Notes: generated by a model from the letters alone, not told the origin. A stretch of DNA of 64,000 nt from Rhizobiales bacterium 65-79 (GCA_001896885.1 MKRJ01000008.1:124001-188000), one strand, 5' to 3'. Positions 1 through 9,765 are shown, counted from the stretch's first letter. Numbers and translations: made by a program.

Positions 1-280
1 GCTGCTGCCAATGCCTCAATACGGCGCCGATGCTCGAAGCGCCGGCGCCAAGCGCGACGAAGACCGTGGAGAAACCGAGCACGAAGGCGACCGACGCCGC
101 GACCAGGGGCGTGCGGACCGCGCGCGTGCTCTTCGCCTCCTTGCCCTCGCCGCGGAAATCCTCGACCGTCACGCCCGCCATGTAGCAGAGATAGGGCGGC
201 ACGAGCGGCAGCACGCAGGGCGACAGGAAGGACAGCGCGCCTGCGCCGACCGCGCTCACATAGCCGATATCCACCGCCAT
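1..280 (-). CDS. ccdA: Cytochrome c biogenesis protein CcdA, N-terminal part
   Basis: The 93 visible codons encode the start of a DsbD/CcdA-type membrane thiol-disulfide transporter, which passes reducing equivalents from cytoplasmic thioredoxin to the periplasm for cytochrome c maturation. The family signature SFLSPCVLPLVPPY lies at residues 17-30, and Cys22 is the expected first redox-active cysteine of TM1. A second hydrophobic stretch begins near residue 66. The C-terminal part, with the second redox cysteine, lies outside the window. The ATG at 278-280 sits just before the first TM segment, as expected. Confidence 0.9.
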   Translation of the reverse strand, partial: MAVDIGYVSAVGAGALSFLSPCVLPLVPPYLCYMAGVTVEDFRGEGKEAKSTRAVRTPLVAASVAFVLGFSTVFVALGAGASSIGAVLRHWQQ

Positions 281-414
281 CGATCTGTCCGCCGTGCCGC
301 TCCACCAACGGCCATGGCTATACAGAGCGACGCCCCGAGGCTCCAGTCACCTTTGCGTGGCATGTGGCCGCGACAAGCGCCGGTGGCGGTTCGTTGCTTC
401 AACCGGGCTTCCCG

Positions 415-567
415 TCAACCCAGGAAGAAATGGCGGCTCACGCTGAAGGCCAGGCAGATCAGGATGAACGGGAAAAGCACGTCGAAGGCATAGCTCATGA
501 GCCTGCTGCCGCGCTTCATTTCCGTCCGGGTAGGCCGATCGTAGTTGAATCCGATATCCTTGGTCAT
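415..567 (-). CDS. Small single-pass membrane protein (50 aa), unknown function
   Basis: This short frame begins MTKDIGFNYDRPTRTEMKRG and ends in one hydrophobic helix (FDVLFPFILICLAFSV, about residues 28-43) followed by SRHFFLG. The soluble basic N-terminus and C-terminal anchor are coherent for a real small protein. A GGGGTG stretch precedes the ATG. It lies 134 bp upstream of ccdA on the same strand, so co-transcription is possible. I do not recognise the family. Longer frames over this interval look like shadows. Confidence 0.55.
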   Translation of the reverse strand: MTKDIGFNYDRPTRTEMKRGSRLMSYAFDVLFPFILICLAFSVSRHFFLG

Positions 568-855
568 GGGACACCCCTATCGCCTTACGGGCGGAAGCAT
601 CGGGGCTGGCGCTTAACGGGTTATTTCCAGGATCGCTAAAATGCCGGCCGACCCGGCCCGGATCCGCGCGCGTGGTTAACCGGCGCGCGAATGGGCGGCG
701 GCCCGGAAGCCGTCGCATGAGGCCCAGGCCCAACGATTCCGGCGGCCGTGGTCCTCCTCGGCGCCCGGTTTTCCCCGTTGAAGCGGAAAAGGTTCATCGG
801 GCTCGAATGCAGCCGGGCGGAAAGCCGTGGGGGCCGCTCGTCTCGGGAAGCAAAA

Positions 856-1794
856 GTGGCACGGTTGCAGAAGGCAAGTGTCTTGATTCCGCGCCCCGGC
901 GGCGCCGAGGGCCTCATCGTCCTCGGCATTCTCCTCATGCTCTTCGGCGACTTCATGTTCGCGCTGAACGACGCGCTCGGCAAATGGCTCGTCGCTTCCT
1001 TCTCGGTCGGGCAGGTCGTCCTGATCCGCTCGATCGGCTTCTTCCTCGTCCTCGCCCCCATGCTGCTCTCCCAGCAGAAGGGAACCGTCTTCCGGATCGC
1101 GAGACCGGGCCTGGTCTTCCTCCGGGCGGTGCTGACGACGGTCGATACGGCCTGCTTCTACGCCGCCGTGGTCCATCTCCCGCTCGCCGACGTCATGAGC
1201 TTCTACATGGCCGCGCCGATCTATGTCGCGGCGTTGTCGCACTTCTTCCTGCGCGAACAGGTCGGCTGGAGGCGATGGATGGCGATCGGAATCGGATTCT
1301 GCGGCGTGCTCATCATGCTGAAGCCGTCATCGTCCGCCTTTTCCCTGTCGGCGGCCTACGCGATCGTCGGCAGCCTCGCTTTTGCCATTTCGCTCATCCT
1401 GAGCCGCTTCCTGCGCGGGACGAGCGACGCCACGCTGGTGACGTGGCAGACCATCGGAGGCGTCGTCCTCGGCGCGATCCTCACCATCGGCGCGTGGAGG
1501 ACGCCGTCCGTGGCGGAACTGCTCGAACTTCTTCTTCTCGGCATCGTCTCCTGCTCGGCGCATCTCCTGATCACGCGCTCGCTGAAGCTGGCGCCGGCCT
1601 CGACCCTGGCGCCGCTGCAATACACGATGCTGATCTGGGGGGCGCTGCTCGGCTACCTCGTCTTCGGCGACATTCCGGAAAGCCGCATCTGGATCGGTTC
1701 CGCGATCGTGGTGCTCGCCGGCCTCTTCATCTTCCATCGGCAAAAGGTTGTCGCCGACGTACCGCCCGAGAACGTGCCGAAGGGCGTGAGCTAG
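856..1794 (+). CDS. DMT superfamily permease (EamA family)
   Basis: The protein is a ten-helix drug/metabolite-type transporter made of two EamA repeats. Examples of the alternating hydrophobic helices are GILLMLFGDFMFALND near the N-terminus and the terminal WIGSAIVVLAGLFIFH. The substrate cannot be inferred. The frame is open from 748, but the first residues there are hydrophilic and unlike the family. The GTG at 856 follows GGGAAG at 845-850 and puts TM1 close to the N-terminus, so I chose it; TTG at 865 is an alternative. Its 3' end faces the outer membrane protein gene. Confidence 0.8.
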   Translation: MARLQKASVLIPRPGGAEGLIVLGILLMLFGDFMFALNDALGKWLVASFSVGQVVLIRSIGFFLVLAPMLLSQQKGTVFRIARPGLVFLRAVLTTVDTACFYAAVVHLPLADVMSFYMAAPIYVAALSHFFLREQVGWRRWMAIGIGFCGVLIMLKPSSSAFSLSAAYAIVGSLAFAISLILSRFLRGTSDATLVTWQTIGGVVLGAILTIGAWRTPSVAELLELLLLGIVSCSAHLLITRSLKLAPASTLAPLQYTMLIWGALLGYLVFGDIPESRIWIGSAIVVLAGLFIFHRQKVVADVPPENVPKGVS

Positions 1795-1848
1795 ACGCCG
1801 TGAACCGTCAGATTCCGGCTCGGATCCGGGCGAGGAGACGAAAGACGC

Positions 1849-2517
1849 CTAGAATTTATAGGCGATGCCCACCCGGACCGTATCGAAGGAACCATGGCCG
1901 CGAAAACGAGAACCGCCGTACCCTTCGCCGAACTTGATGTCGCCGAGATCGACATGGAGGTACTCGGCGCGGGCTACGATATGCTGGGTAAAGGCGTATT
2001 CGGCGCCGCCGCCAAGCGTCCAGCCGGTATTCATGCCGTGTCCCTGCTGGTCGGAATCGAAGATGCCGCCGGACGACCGGCCATAGGCAAATCCGCCGGT
2101 CCCGTAGATCAGGGTTCGATTAATGGCGTAGCCAAAGCGGGCGCGGACCGTTCCGTAATAGGTGATATCCGCATCGCAATCACCTGTACCGCAATGCCAA
2201 TAAGGGCCGCCGGTGCCCTGCCGCGTGATTCCCTTGGGGCCGTTGGATATGTCGGCCTCGAGACCGGCAACGAAATTGCTGATCTGCCAATTGTAACCCG
2301 TATAGACGCCGCCGGTGAAACGGCTCACATCGATCTTTACGCCCCTTCCATTGTCATCGAACTGGGTATAGTTTCCGAAGCTCCCTCCGGCATCGAGACC
2401 AATATAGGCTCCGGACCAATTATAGGCTGCGGCTGGCGCCGAACCGCCCGCCAGAACCGGCGAAATACTTGCGCCGAGTAATGCTGCGGAAAGCAGAAAA
2501 GACTTCGAATACTTCAT
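1849..2517 (-). CDS. Outer membrane beta-barrel protein, Omp25/RopB-like
   Basis: The 222-residue protein has a cleavable signal peptide (MKYSKSFLLSAALLGASISPVLA), then NWSGAYIGLDAGGSFG and alternating amphipathic strands ending in VRVGIAYKF, a typical C-terminal barrel signature with terminal Phe. This is the rhizobial/Brucella Omp25-Omp31 type of small 8-stranded porin-like protein. Glycine and aromatic content and length fit the family. It is monocistronic, with a 374-bp upstream gap that presumably holds its promoter. Confidence 0.85.
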   Translation of the reverse strand: MKYSKSFLLSAALLGASISPVLAGGSAPAAAYNWSGAYIGLDAGGSFGNYTQFDDNGRGVKIDVSRFTGGVYTGYNWQISNFVAGLEADISNGPKGITRQGTGGPYWHCGTGDCDADITYYGTVRARFGYAINRTLIYGTGGFAYGRSSGGIFDSDQQGHGMNTGWTLGGGAEYAFTQHIVARAEYLHVDLGDIKFGEGYGGSRFRGHGSFDTVRVGIAYKF

Positions 2518-2891
2518 GGAAGCACCCCGTTTTTCCCAACCGCAAGATAGCAGGGCGGCGACAGGCTACAATGCGGCGCGATCCATTTCCCGCAATATTG
2601 TCGGACTGTGTTGCCGCGGCAACAACCGCTCCGCAATAGGGATGGCGCTGGCAGCCTCTTCATATTCCGCCGGCAGAAGGTCGCCGCCAGCGCGCAGGTG
2701 GAGTACACGCCGAAGGGCCTCAGCCAGCCATGTGAAACTCCATACGGAAGAGAGTATGTCCTTCCGTTGTCTGAACTCCATTTATGAGAACTGGAAATTC
2801 TGTCCGTAACCGTCGCGAAGAGCGGCGCGCGGCTATTTGGCCGCCTAGGATAATAGTGAGAGGCCGGAGCGAACGGAGTGGAGGTTAGGCA
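2518..2891. other. Intergenic region, no gene recognised
   Basis: The 374 bp between the divergent Omp25-like gene and the small secreted protein gene contains open frames on both strands, but none has convincing composition, signal sequence or ribosome site. It must carry both promoters. No clear repeat or structured RNA was seen. Confidence 0.5.
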
Positions 2892-3215
2892 ATGATGAAT
2901 CGCGCGCTGATAACAATCGCATTGATTTTTTTCGCGTCGTCGCCAGCGTTCGCCCAGGGCGGCACGCTGCTGAATCAGCGCGTCAAAAAGCCGATCCTCA
3001 TCGCTTCCTACGCCGCCGGCGACATAGAATGCGGAAGTCTTGGAGGGACTACCAAGCACATAGCAAAAGTTCAATTTGCAGAGGTGTATTACTACCCCGA
3101 GTTTCCAAGGCGGCTCTGGTTGTGGGTAAGAGGAGATGACGGAAGCGGAGACTACGTGCTCGGAGAGAACGAGACGTGCCATTTTACCGGACCCAGGACC
3201 ACGTCCCTGAAGTAG
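2892..3215 (+). CDS. Small secreted protein of unknown function (107 aa)
   Basis: The protein starts with a clear Sec signal peptide (MNRALITIALIFFASSPAFAQ) and is about 86 residues when mature, with two cysteines (in DIECGS and ETCHFT) that could form a disulfide in the periplasm. Tyr/Trp-rich segments (VYYYPEFPRRLWLWV) suggest a small beta domain. GGAGTGGAGG stands about 10 nt before the ATG; the next codon is also ATG. No family is recognised. The gene is AT-richer than its neighbours. Confidence 0.6.
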   Translation: MMNRALITIALIFFASSPAFAQGGTLLNQRVKKPILIASYAAGDIECGSLGGTTKHIAKVQFAEVYYYPEFPRRLWLWVRGDDGSGDYVLGENETCHFTGPRTTSLK

Positions 3216-3308
3216 TTCCGCTCCCGGTCGCCCCGCCCTTCCGGCCCGAGTGCCGCCCGCATCCCGGTATGACGTGGAATATGTCGCCACCCGACAAAGG
3301 TATATAAA

Positions 3309-3385
3309 TGGCGATCCCGGCAGGGCTCGAACCTGCGACACCCGGCTTAGAAGGCCGGTGCTCTATCCAGCTGAGCTACGGGACC
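3309..3385 (-). tRNA. tRNA-Arg(TCT)
   Basis: The minus strand folds as a 77-nt cloverleaf. The acceptor GGTCCCG pairs with CGGGATC, the anticodon arm is CCGGC-CTTCTAA-GCCGG with anticodon TCT, the T-arm contains GGTTCGAGCC, and a 3' CCA is encoded at 3309-3311. Confidence 0.95.
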
Positions 3386-3425
3386 GGATGTCCGACGCCT
3401 GATATGTCGACTGCGACGACGCCGA

Positions 3426-3731
3426 TCAATGGGTCCACGGCGTCTTTCGGTCATAGCGGAAATTGTCGGAATAGGAAATCTGCCGCCGCTTGGCCTCGTT
3501 CGGCAATTCCACGCGGTAGGCGATGCCCTTCCGTTCCGCATAGGTGACGGCCTCCTCGCGCGTGGCGAATCTGAGCCGGATCTGGCTCTTCATGTCGCCG
3601 GAGGTGGTGTAGCCCATCAGCGGGTCGATCTTGCGCGGCTTCTCGGGCTCGAATTCGAGCACCCAGTAGCCGGTCTTGGCCTTTCCCGACTGCATGGCGG
3701 TCCTGGCGGGGCTGTAAATGCGCGCGGCCAT
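3426..3731 (-). CDS. NDUFS4-like complex I accessory protein (ETC complex I subunit family)
   Basis: This 101-residue protein matches the alphaproteobacterial homologue of the mitochondrial 18-kDa complex I subunit NDUFS4. It opens MAARIYSPARTAMQSGKAKT, continues WVLEFEPEKPRKIDPLMGYT and ends YSDNFRYDRKTPWTH, with the conserved FATREEAVTYAERKG segment in the middle. It is expected to be a cytoplasmic accessory subunit near the NADH-oxidising arm. The ATG at 3731 follows GAGGG closely; an upstream in-frame ATG at 3746 is less likely. It sits 20 nt downstream of tRNA-Pro and 40 nt upstream of tRNA-Arg on the same strand, so it may be transcribed with them. Confidence 0.85.
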   Translation of the reverse strand: MAARIYSPARTAMQSGKAKTGYWVLEFEPEKPRKIDPLMGYTTSGDMKSQIRLRFATREEAVTYAERKGIAYRVELPNEAKRRQISYSDNFRYDRKTPWTH

Positions 3732-3751
3732 CTTTCCCTCGTTCATTTCAA

Positions 3752-3828
<77 letters not shown>

Positions 3829-3929
3829 AGCAATGCCTCTCTAGAGTCACCTGCGGCCGGAAGCAAGGCACGTGAATATGGAACGCTGCTTCGGCGCGGA
3901 ACGCCGCAATCCGGAAAATCCCATTCCGG

Positions 3930-4724
3930 CTATCTCAGCATATCGGCCAGCGCCAGCCGCATGGACGTGCTCGGTATGCCGAACAGCCCGCCATAAGGCA
4001 GGTCTAGATCGAGGATGACGAACATCACGCTCGTCACCGAGACGATGGCGATGCCGATTACGACGCCCGCAAGCAAGTTGCGCGGCGCCTGCAGCCCGAA
4101 ACTCAGGAAAACCAGCATAAGCCAGAACATGAGCACGCCGGCGAACGGCGCCGAAAGCGATCCGTGAACGTCCTCGATGACCGCCCAGCGTGCGCGGGCG
4201 ACTTCGCCGAAATCGGCCATGCAGCGCGCGGCGAGCGCCTTGTGCATGGCGTCCTGCGGTTCGACGCGGTCGATCGCAAGCCCGATCCCGTTCATGATGC
4301 CCGCAAGCGTCGGCGCCTCGCCGAAGCGGGGCATCGCGCTCGCGTCCGGATAGTCGACGCCCTTGGGCGCGGGCTCGCTCGGCCAGGTGCTGGCGATCAC
4401 GGCGGCCGTGTACCCGTGCAGCTTCGTGCGGGCGCCGGCCAGTTCCGCGCCATAGTCGCGCATGCAGGAATCGAGTTCCGCCAGGCTCGCCGCGTAGTGG
4501 CTGCGGTCGTGAAAGGCCGAATCGTAGGAATTGCGGACGGACGCCAGCAGCAGGCTCATGACAAGGGCGGCGAAAGTGACGAGCAGGGCCGTCACGATCC
4601 GCAGGAATTCGATCGTCGGCTGGTTGCGATGCGGCTCGGGTATTCGGGATCGAAGGAAAAAGCCGCCGCTGGCTCCCGCGACCAGGAAGGCAAAGAGAAT
4701 GATGGTCCAGAGGACCTCGCGCAT
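3930..4724 (-). CDS. DUF4239 (bestrophin-like domain) membrane protein
   Basis: The 264-residue integral membrane protein has an N-terminal helix (VLWTIILFAFLVAGASGGFF), a second (IVTALLVTFAALVMSLLLASV), a long soluble middle part and two or more C-terminal helices (VLMFWLMLVFLSFGLQAP; GVVIGIAIVSVTSVMFVILDLDLPYGG). This TM2-soluble-TM2 layout and the terminal LDLDLPYGGLF motif match DUF4239. Family function is unknown; a channel role has only been suggested from similarity to bestrophins. It lies upstream of tRNA-Pro on the same strand. Confidence 0.75.
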   Translation of the reverse strand: MREVLWTIILFAFLVAGASGGFFLRSRIPEPHRNQPTIEFLRIVTALLVTFAALVMSLLLASVRNSYDSAFHDRSHYAASLAELDSCMRDYGAELAGARTKLHGYTAAVIASTWPSEPAPKGVDYPDASAMPRFGEAPTLAGIMNGIGLAIDRVEPQDAMHKALAARCMADFGEVARARWAVIEDVHGSLSAPFAGVLMFWLMLVFLSFGLQAPRNLLAGVVIGIAIVSVTSVMFVILDLDLPYGGLFGIPSTSMRLALADMLR

Positions 4725-4856
4725 ATGGCGGCCCCACGCTCCGACTGCCGGCTATTGTTAGGATGGCCGCCGGCAACTGACAAATGGGAAATGGAGGACC
4801 GGAACCAAGCTCACGGAAGGCCGTTGCTATCGGACGTCACAGAACGGGAGAAAGCC

Positions 4857-5186
4857 ATGGCGGACCAGAAGACGACCGAAGAGATGAACGAGGCGATGGA
4901 AAAGCAGGTCGCCGAACTCAAGCGGCAGATCGAGAAGATCAACGAAAAGCTGTCGGAGCAGGCAGCCCAGGCCGCGGAAACCGCGAAGGGATGGTACGAC
5001 AGCGCTTCTTCCAAGGCGTCCAACGCCGCTTCGGCATTGCGCACGCAGGCCCAGACCGTGTCGGAGGTAGCTCAGGAAAATCCCGTTACCATCTCGACCG
5101 CGGCGCTCGCTATCGGATTCGTGGGCTTCATGATCGGCTTCGCCGTCGGGCAGTCCTCGAGCGGCTCGCATCGCTACTGGCGATAA
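4857..5186 (+). CDS. DUF883 (ElaB/YqjD-like) membrane-anchored protein
   Basis: This 109-residue protein has a long charged helical N-terminal part (KQVAELKRQIEKINEKLSEQ, residues ~16-35, likely coiled coil), then NPVTISTAALAIGFVGFMIG as a single C-terminal TM helix and a short basic tail. This is the layout of ElaB/YqjD proteins, inner-membrane anchored and ribosome-associated in E. coli; that role is not tested here. GGGAG lies 6 nt before the ATG. It is divergent from the DUF4239 gene and convergent with hdaA. Confidence 0.8.
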   Translation: MADQKTTEEMNEAMEKQVAELKRQIEKINEKLSEQAAQAAETAKGWYDSASSKASNAASALRTQAQTVSEVAQENPVTISTAALAIGFVGFMIGFAVGQSSSGSHRYWR

Positions 5187-5198
5187 AGCGCGAAAAGG

Positions 5199-5900
5199 TC
5201 AGGAGAACGGCAACGCGCCCTGGCCCTCGTCCAGGGCGCTGACGATCCGTCCGGCGAGCGTCCGCGTGATCCGCGACTTTTCTTCCAGCGCGGCGCGGTC
5301 CAGCCGGTCGACGATATCGATCGCCCTGGCGACCGAACGTTCGATCCGCCGCGCCAGGTAGCTGACGACGTGCGGCTCCACTTCCACCTGGCGATCGGCA
5401 AAAAGCTTGGCGATCACGCCTTCGAGCAAGGCGTCGTCGGGCTCGTGCACCTCGACCGTCGTCACGGCCTTCAGCCGCGAAACCAGATCCGGCAGGCGCA
5501 CGCCCCAGGCCAGGGGAAAGCGTCTCGAGGTGAGAAGCAGATGCGTGCCGCTTTCGCGCACCGCATTGATCAGGTGGAAGAGCGCGGCTTCGTCGAAGGG
5601 AGCCTCGCCGATCCCGTCGATGAGGAGCGGGCCGGCAACGGGCGCATCCGCCGCCCGGCCGAGTTCGTCGGGCCGCAGGCTTCTTGCTTCCGACCATTCC
5701 CGCCAGATGGCCGCCAGGTGCGATTTCCCGGAACCCGCCGGCCCGGCAAGCACGATTGCGGCGGACGGCCAGTCTGGCCAGCGGTCGATGACCGAAACCG
5801 CTGCGGCGTTGGCTTGCGTCACGACGAGATCGTCGCGGCCGAGCGCCGGCTCATGCGCGAGCGCCAGTGGAATCTGCCGGGGGCGGTCCGGTCCCGGCAC
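5199..5900 (-). CDS. hdaA: DnaA regulatory inactivator homologue HdaA
   Basis: The 233-residue protein is a single AAA+ domain related to DnaA domain III. An N-terminal clamp-binding motif QIPLAL occupies residues 9-14, and an intact Walker A, GPAGSGKS, residues 53-60. A Walker B-like strand (LLIDGIG) and arginine-rich C-terminal helices follow. In alphaproteobacteria HdaA binds the sliding clamp and promotes ATP hydrolysis by DnaA, limiting re-initiation. It ends in LPFS. It follows the PerM-like gene by 3 bp, so the two are co-transcribed. Confidence 0.9.
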   Translation of the reverse strand: MPGPDRPRQIPLALAHEPALGRDDLVVTQANAAAVSVIDRWPDWPSAAIVLAGPAGSGKSHLAAIWREWSEARSLRPDELGRAADAPVAGPLLIDGIGEAPFDEAALFHLINAVRESGTHLLLTSRRFPLAWGVRLPDLVSRLKAVTTVEVHEPDDALLEGVIAKLFADRQVEVEPHVVSYLARRIERSVARAIDIVDRLDRAALEEKSRITRTLAGRIVSALDEGQGALPFS

Positions 5901-5903
5901 GGC

Positions 5904-7058
5904 TCAGCTCCCCGACGGCGTCCGGCGGCGGCGCGTCCTCTGCGCCGGCGCCGGCTCTTCACCGAGATAGAGCGGCGAGGCCTTGTAGCGTGCCAGCGCG
6001 AAGCGCATGATCACCGCGATCGCGGCCGCGCAAGGCACGGCGACGAGAAGGCCGACGAAGCCGAACAGCGCGCCGAAAGCGAGCAGCGCAAACATCAGCC
6101 AGACGGGATGCACGCCGACGCTCGAGCCGACGAGCTTGGGCTGCAGGATGTTGCCCTCGATGAACTGGCCGACGAAGAAAACGCAGGCGACGGCGGCGAT
6201 CCACATCCAGTCCGGCCAGAACTGCACGAAGGCAACGCCCAGCGCCAGGATCAGCCCCGTCAGGGATCCGACATAGGGGATGAAGCTGATGACGCCGGCG
6301 AGAAGCCCGATCAGCAGCCCGAAATTCAGGCCGATGACGGTCAGCCCAAACGCATAGTACACGCCGAGGATGAGGCAGAGCGTGCCCTGCCCCCGCACGA
6401 AGCCGGCGATCGAGCTGTCGATCTCCCTGGCGAGGGCGCGGACCGTTTCGACATGCTCGCGCGGCACCCAGCTGTCGACGGTCGCGACCATGCGGTCCCA
6501 GTCGAGCAGCATGTAGAAGGCGACCACCGGCGCGACGACGAACAGGCTGACGATGTTGACGATGGCGAGGCCGGAACTCCACAGCGACTTGAAGAGCGTG
6601 GTGATGAAGCCGATCGCCTCGGTCATCAGCGAGTTCAGCCCGTCCTTGAGCTGGGCGGCGCTCACCCCGAGCGTCTTCTCGATCCACGCCGGGTCGAAAT
6701 TCGTGACCAGCCCCTGCAGCCGGCCGATATAGTCCGGCATGTTCTTCATCAGATCGGCGAACTGGTTGGTGAGCACGGGCACGATGATCATCAGCGCCAG
6801 CACGAGTACGATCACGAAGGCCAGCAGGATGACGACCGTCGCCCACAGGCGGGAGAAGCCCAGTTTCTGCAGCCTGTCGGCCACCGGATCGAGAAAATAG
6901 GCGACCGCCATGCCGGCGATGAAAGGCAGCAGTATCTCGCTGAATATGAACAGGAACAGGCCGAGGACGACGACCGCGCCGACCCAAAAGAATGCCTGCT
7001 GACGCCAGTTGATCGGCGTCGCGGCTTCGTCAGCCCTGCGGGGTTTCGCTTTCGGCAT
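5904..7058 (-). CDS. AI-2E/PerM family permease
   Basis: The 384-residue polytopic protein belongs to the AI-2 exporter/PerM superfamily: N-terminal TM pair (FWVGAVVVLGLFLFIFSEIL), a soluble amphipathic insert, then conserved YYAFGLTVIGLNFGLLIGLL and GVISFIPYVGSLTGLILALG, and a final TM block with LVGSSVGVHPVWLMFALLAF. Substrates vary across the family and cannot be assigned. Its start overlaps the phosphatidyltransferase gene by 29 nt, suggesting translational coupling. PerM-hdaA adjacency is common in rhizobia. Confidence 0.88.
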   Translation of the reverse strand: MPKAKPRRADEAATPINWRQQAFFWVGAVVVLGLFLFIFSEILLPFIAGMAVAYFLDPVADRLQKLGFSRLWATVVILLAFVIVLVLALMIIVPVLTNQFADLMKNMPDYIGRLQGLVTNFDPAWIEKTLGVSAAQLKDGLNSLMTEAIGFITTLFKSLWSSGLAIVNIVSLFVVAPVVAFYMLLDWDRMVATVDSWVPREHVETVRALAREIDSSIAGFVRGQGTLCLILGVYYAFGLTVIGLNFGLLIGLLAGVISFIPYVGSLTGLILALGVAFVQFWPDWMWIAAVACVFFVGQFIEGNILQPKLVGSSVGVHPVWLMFALLAFGALFGFVGLLVAVPCAAAIAVIMRFALARYKASPLYLGEEPAPAQRTRRRRTPSGS

Positions 7059-7587
7059 ATCCAGCCATGTGCTTGAGCCAGGAGACGAGATAGGCCGCGG
7101 CGGAAGCCACGGTCAAGATACCCGAGGCGATGATCAGCCATTGGCGGATCGGTCCGAACGCCATGCCGAAGGCGAGTTCGGCGAGCACCCAGCCGGCGAG
7201 CACGATCTGGATCGCCGTGTTCGCCTTCGAGACGAAGAGCGGCTTCACCTCCACCGGATTGCCCATGATGGTGGAAAGCAGCACCGCGCCGATGATCAGC
7301 GCATCGCGCGAGACGGCGGCGATGACGAGCCAGAGCGGCAGCTCGCCCATATAGCCGAGAACGACGAAGACGGTGACCAGGAGCAGCTTGTCCGCGATCG
7401 GATCGAGATAGGCGCCAAGCTTGGAGCGCTGGTCGAAATTGCGGGCGATGAAGCCGTCGACGCCGTCGGATATCCCGGCGACGAGAAACGCGGCAAACGC
7501 CCATTGCACGCGCCCGCTCAGGAGAGCGAGCACGACGAACGGCACCAGAAAGAAACGCATTACCGTGATGAGGTTGGGTATCGTCAC
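7030..7587 (-). CDS. CDP-alcohol phosphatidyltransferase family protein (PgsA-like)
   Basis: This is an inner-membrane enzyme that transfers a phosphatidyl group from CDP-diacylglycerol to an alcohol. The full signature D-x2-DG-x2-AR-x8-G-x3-D-x3-D is visible in SDGVDGFIARN ... GAYLDPIADK. N-terminal IPNLITVMRFFLVPF is typical of phosphatidylglycerophosphate and cardiolipin synthases; the exact acceptor is unresolved. The frame is open to 7779, but homology-like sequence begins at VTIPNLIT, so I chose the GTG at 7585-7587 (185 aa). Upstream, purM is divergent. Confidence 0.85.
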   Translation of the reverse strand: MTIPNLITVMRFFLVPFVVLALLSGRVQWAFAAFLVAGISDGVDGFIARNFDQRSKLGAYLDPIADKLLLVTVFVVLGYMGELPLWLVIAAVSRDALIIGAVLLSTIMGNPVEVKPLFVSKANTAIQIVLAGWVLAELAFGMAFGPIRQWLIIASGILTVASAAAYLVSWLKHMAGYAESETPQG

Positions 7588-7822
7588 TTCAGGCCTGTCG
7601 AGTATCGGCGCGCGAAGCCGCGGCTGGACCGGCGTCGCCAATCCGGGTCGGGCCGTTACATGGCGGCTGGATGGCCGGGCTTCAAGGTACCAGCGCGTCT
7701 TTGGCGGTTGTCCACCGATTTCGCCCGCCCCGATATCGCGATAGGATTGGCCGGTTGCGAAGGCGGGGGCTTCGTGCAATGTGCCCCGACCGGGTATGAG
7801 AGACAGGGCAGCGGATTCCGCG

Positions 7823-8887
<1,065 letters not shown>

Positions 8888-8889
8888 AA

Positions 8890-9600
8890 ATGGAAAGAAA
8901 ACGCACGGGCATCCTGATTTCCGGCCGCGGTTCCAACATGGCGGCGCTGATCGCGGCCGCGGCGGAGCCGTCCTTTCCGGCCGAGATCGCCCTCGTCATA
9001 TCGAACGATCCGGAAGCGAACGGCCTGAAGATGGCCGCGCAGAACGGCATTCCGACCCGGACGATCGCCCGGAAGGACCATGCCAGCCGCGAGGAGCACG
9101 ACGCGGCGATCGACGAGGCGCTTCAGGAATGCGGGGCGGAACTCGTCTGTCTCGCCGGCTACATGCGCCGTCTGACCGCCGGCTTCGTCGAGAAATGGAG
9201 CGGCCGGATGATCAACATCCACCCGGCGCTGCTGCCCGCCTTCAGGGGCCTGGACACGCACCGGGCGGCGCTTGCAGCCGGCGTCCGCATTCACGGCTGC
9301 ACGGTGCATTTCGTAACGGCCGAGGTCGACGCGGGGCCGATCGTCGCGCAGGCCGCCGTTCCAGTCCTGGCTGAAGACGACGAGGCGCGGCTGGCCGCGC
9401 GGGTCCTGAAAGCCGAGCACCGGCTTTATCCGCTGGCGCTTTCGCTCGTGGCCTCCGGCCGCGTCTCCCTGAGGGACGGCAAGGTAGCGCATCATGGGCG
9501 GAACGCAGGAGATACGGGCGACATGCTGATTTCGCCTGCCCCGCCATCGACCGAGTCCGATACGGTCGACCTGGAATATCTGGCAAGGTTTACGCCGTAG
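8890..9600 (+). CDS. purN: Phosphoribosylglycinamide formyltransferase
   Basis: This enzyme transfers formyl from 10-formyl-THF to GAR in purine synthesis. LISGRGSNMAALI gives the phosphate-binding loop near the N-terminus; NIHPALLPAFRG and HFVTAEVDAGPIVAQ carry the expected catalytic Asn, His and Asp. At 236 residues it is slightly longer than E. coli PurN, with a C-terminal extension after HHGRN ending in LEYLARFTP. The ATG at 8890 is 2 nt past purM; an in-frame GTG at 8884 overlapping the purM stop is possible. Confidence 0.95.
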   Translation: MERKRTGILISGRGSNMAALIAAAAEPSFPAEIALVISNDPEANGLKMAAQNGIPTRTIARKDHASREEHDAAIDEALQECGAELVCLAGYMRRLTAGFVEKWSGRMINIHPALLPAFRGLDTHRAALAAGVRIHGCTVHFVTAEVDAGPIVAQAAVPVLAEDDEARLAARVLKAEHRLYPLALSLVASGRVSLRDGKVAHHGRNAGDTGDMLISPAPPSTESDTVDLEYLARFTP

Positions 9601-9615
9601 GGTGTGTGGACGGGC

Positions 9616-9653
9616 CGTCGTTCCGGGGCCGCGCAGCGGAACCCGGAATGACG
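9616..9653. repeat. REP-like imperfect palindrome
   Basis: The arms CGTCGTTCCGGG and CCCGGAATGACG pair with one mismatch and enclose a smaller CCGC-GCA-GCGG hairpin. It lies just after purN and resembles the short intergenic palindromes common in rhizobial genomes. A role as purMN transcript terminator or stabiliser is possible, but there is no T-run. Confidence 0.6.
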
Positions 9654-9727
9654 CGAACGAAGGCTGCCGATCAGTGCTCCACATAACCGGGTACTCAACT
9701 GTCCCCAGAACCTGGTCTCTTGCGACC

Positions 9728-9746
9728 GGTAGCAAATCTTACTACC
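9728..9746. promoter_or_regulatory. Putative ParD operator
   Basis: The 19-bp inverted repeat GGTAG-N9-CTACC lies 20 bp before the antitoxin start. ParD-type antitoxins usually bind such repeats to autoregulate; assignment here is by position only. Confidence 0.45.
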
Positions 9747-9765
9747 TTCTTGGCGAAAGAGATTT

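Noticed and set aside
2514-3341. Minus-strand open frame covering the small secreted protein gene and tRNA-Arg end
   Set aside because: It crosses intergenic DNA and the edge of a tRNA gene, and has no family features; the plus-strand frame has a signal peptide and ribosome site.
5370-7076. Long plus-strand open frame (568 codons) opposite hdaA and the PerM-like gene
   Set aside because: Its product is Arg/Asp/Glu/His-rich low-complexity sequence typical of an antisense frame in GC-rich DNA; the minus-strand genes have clear family motifs.
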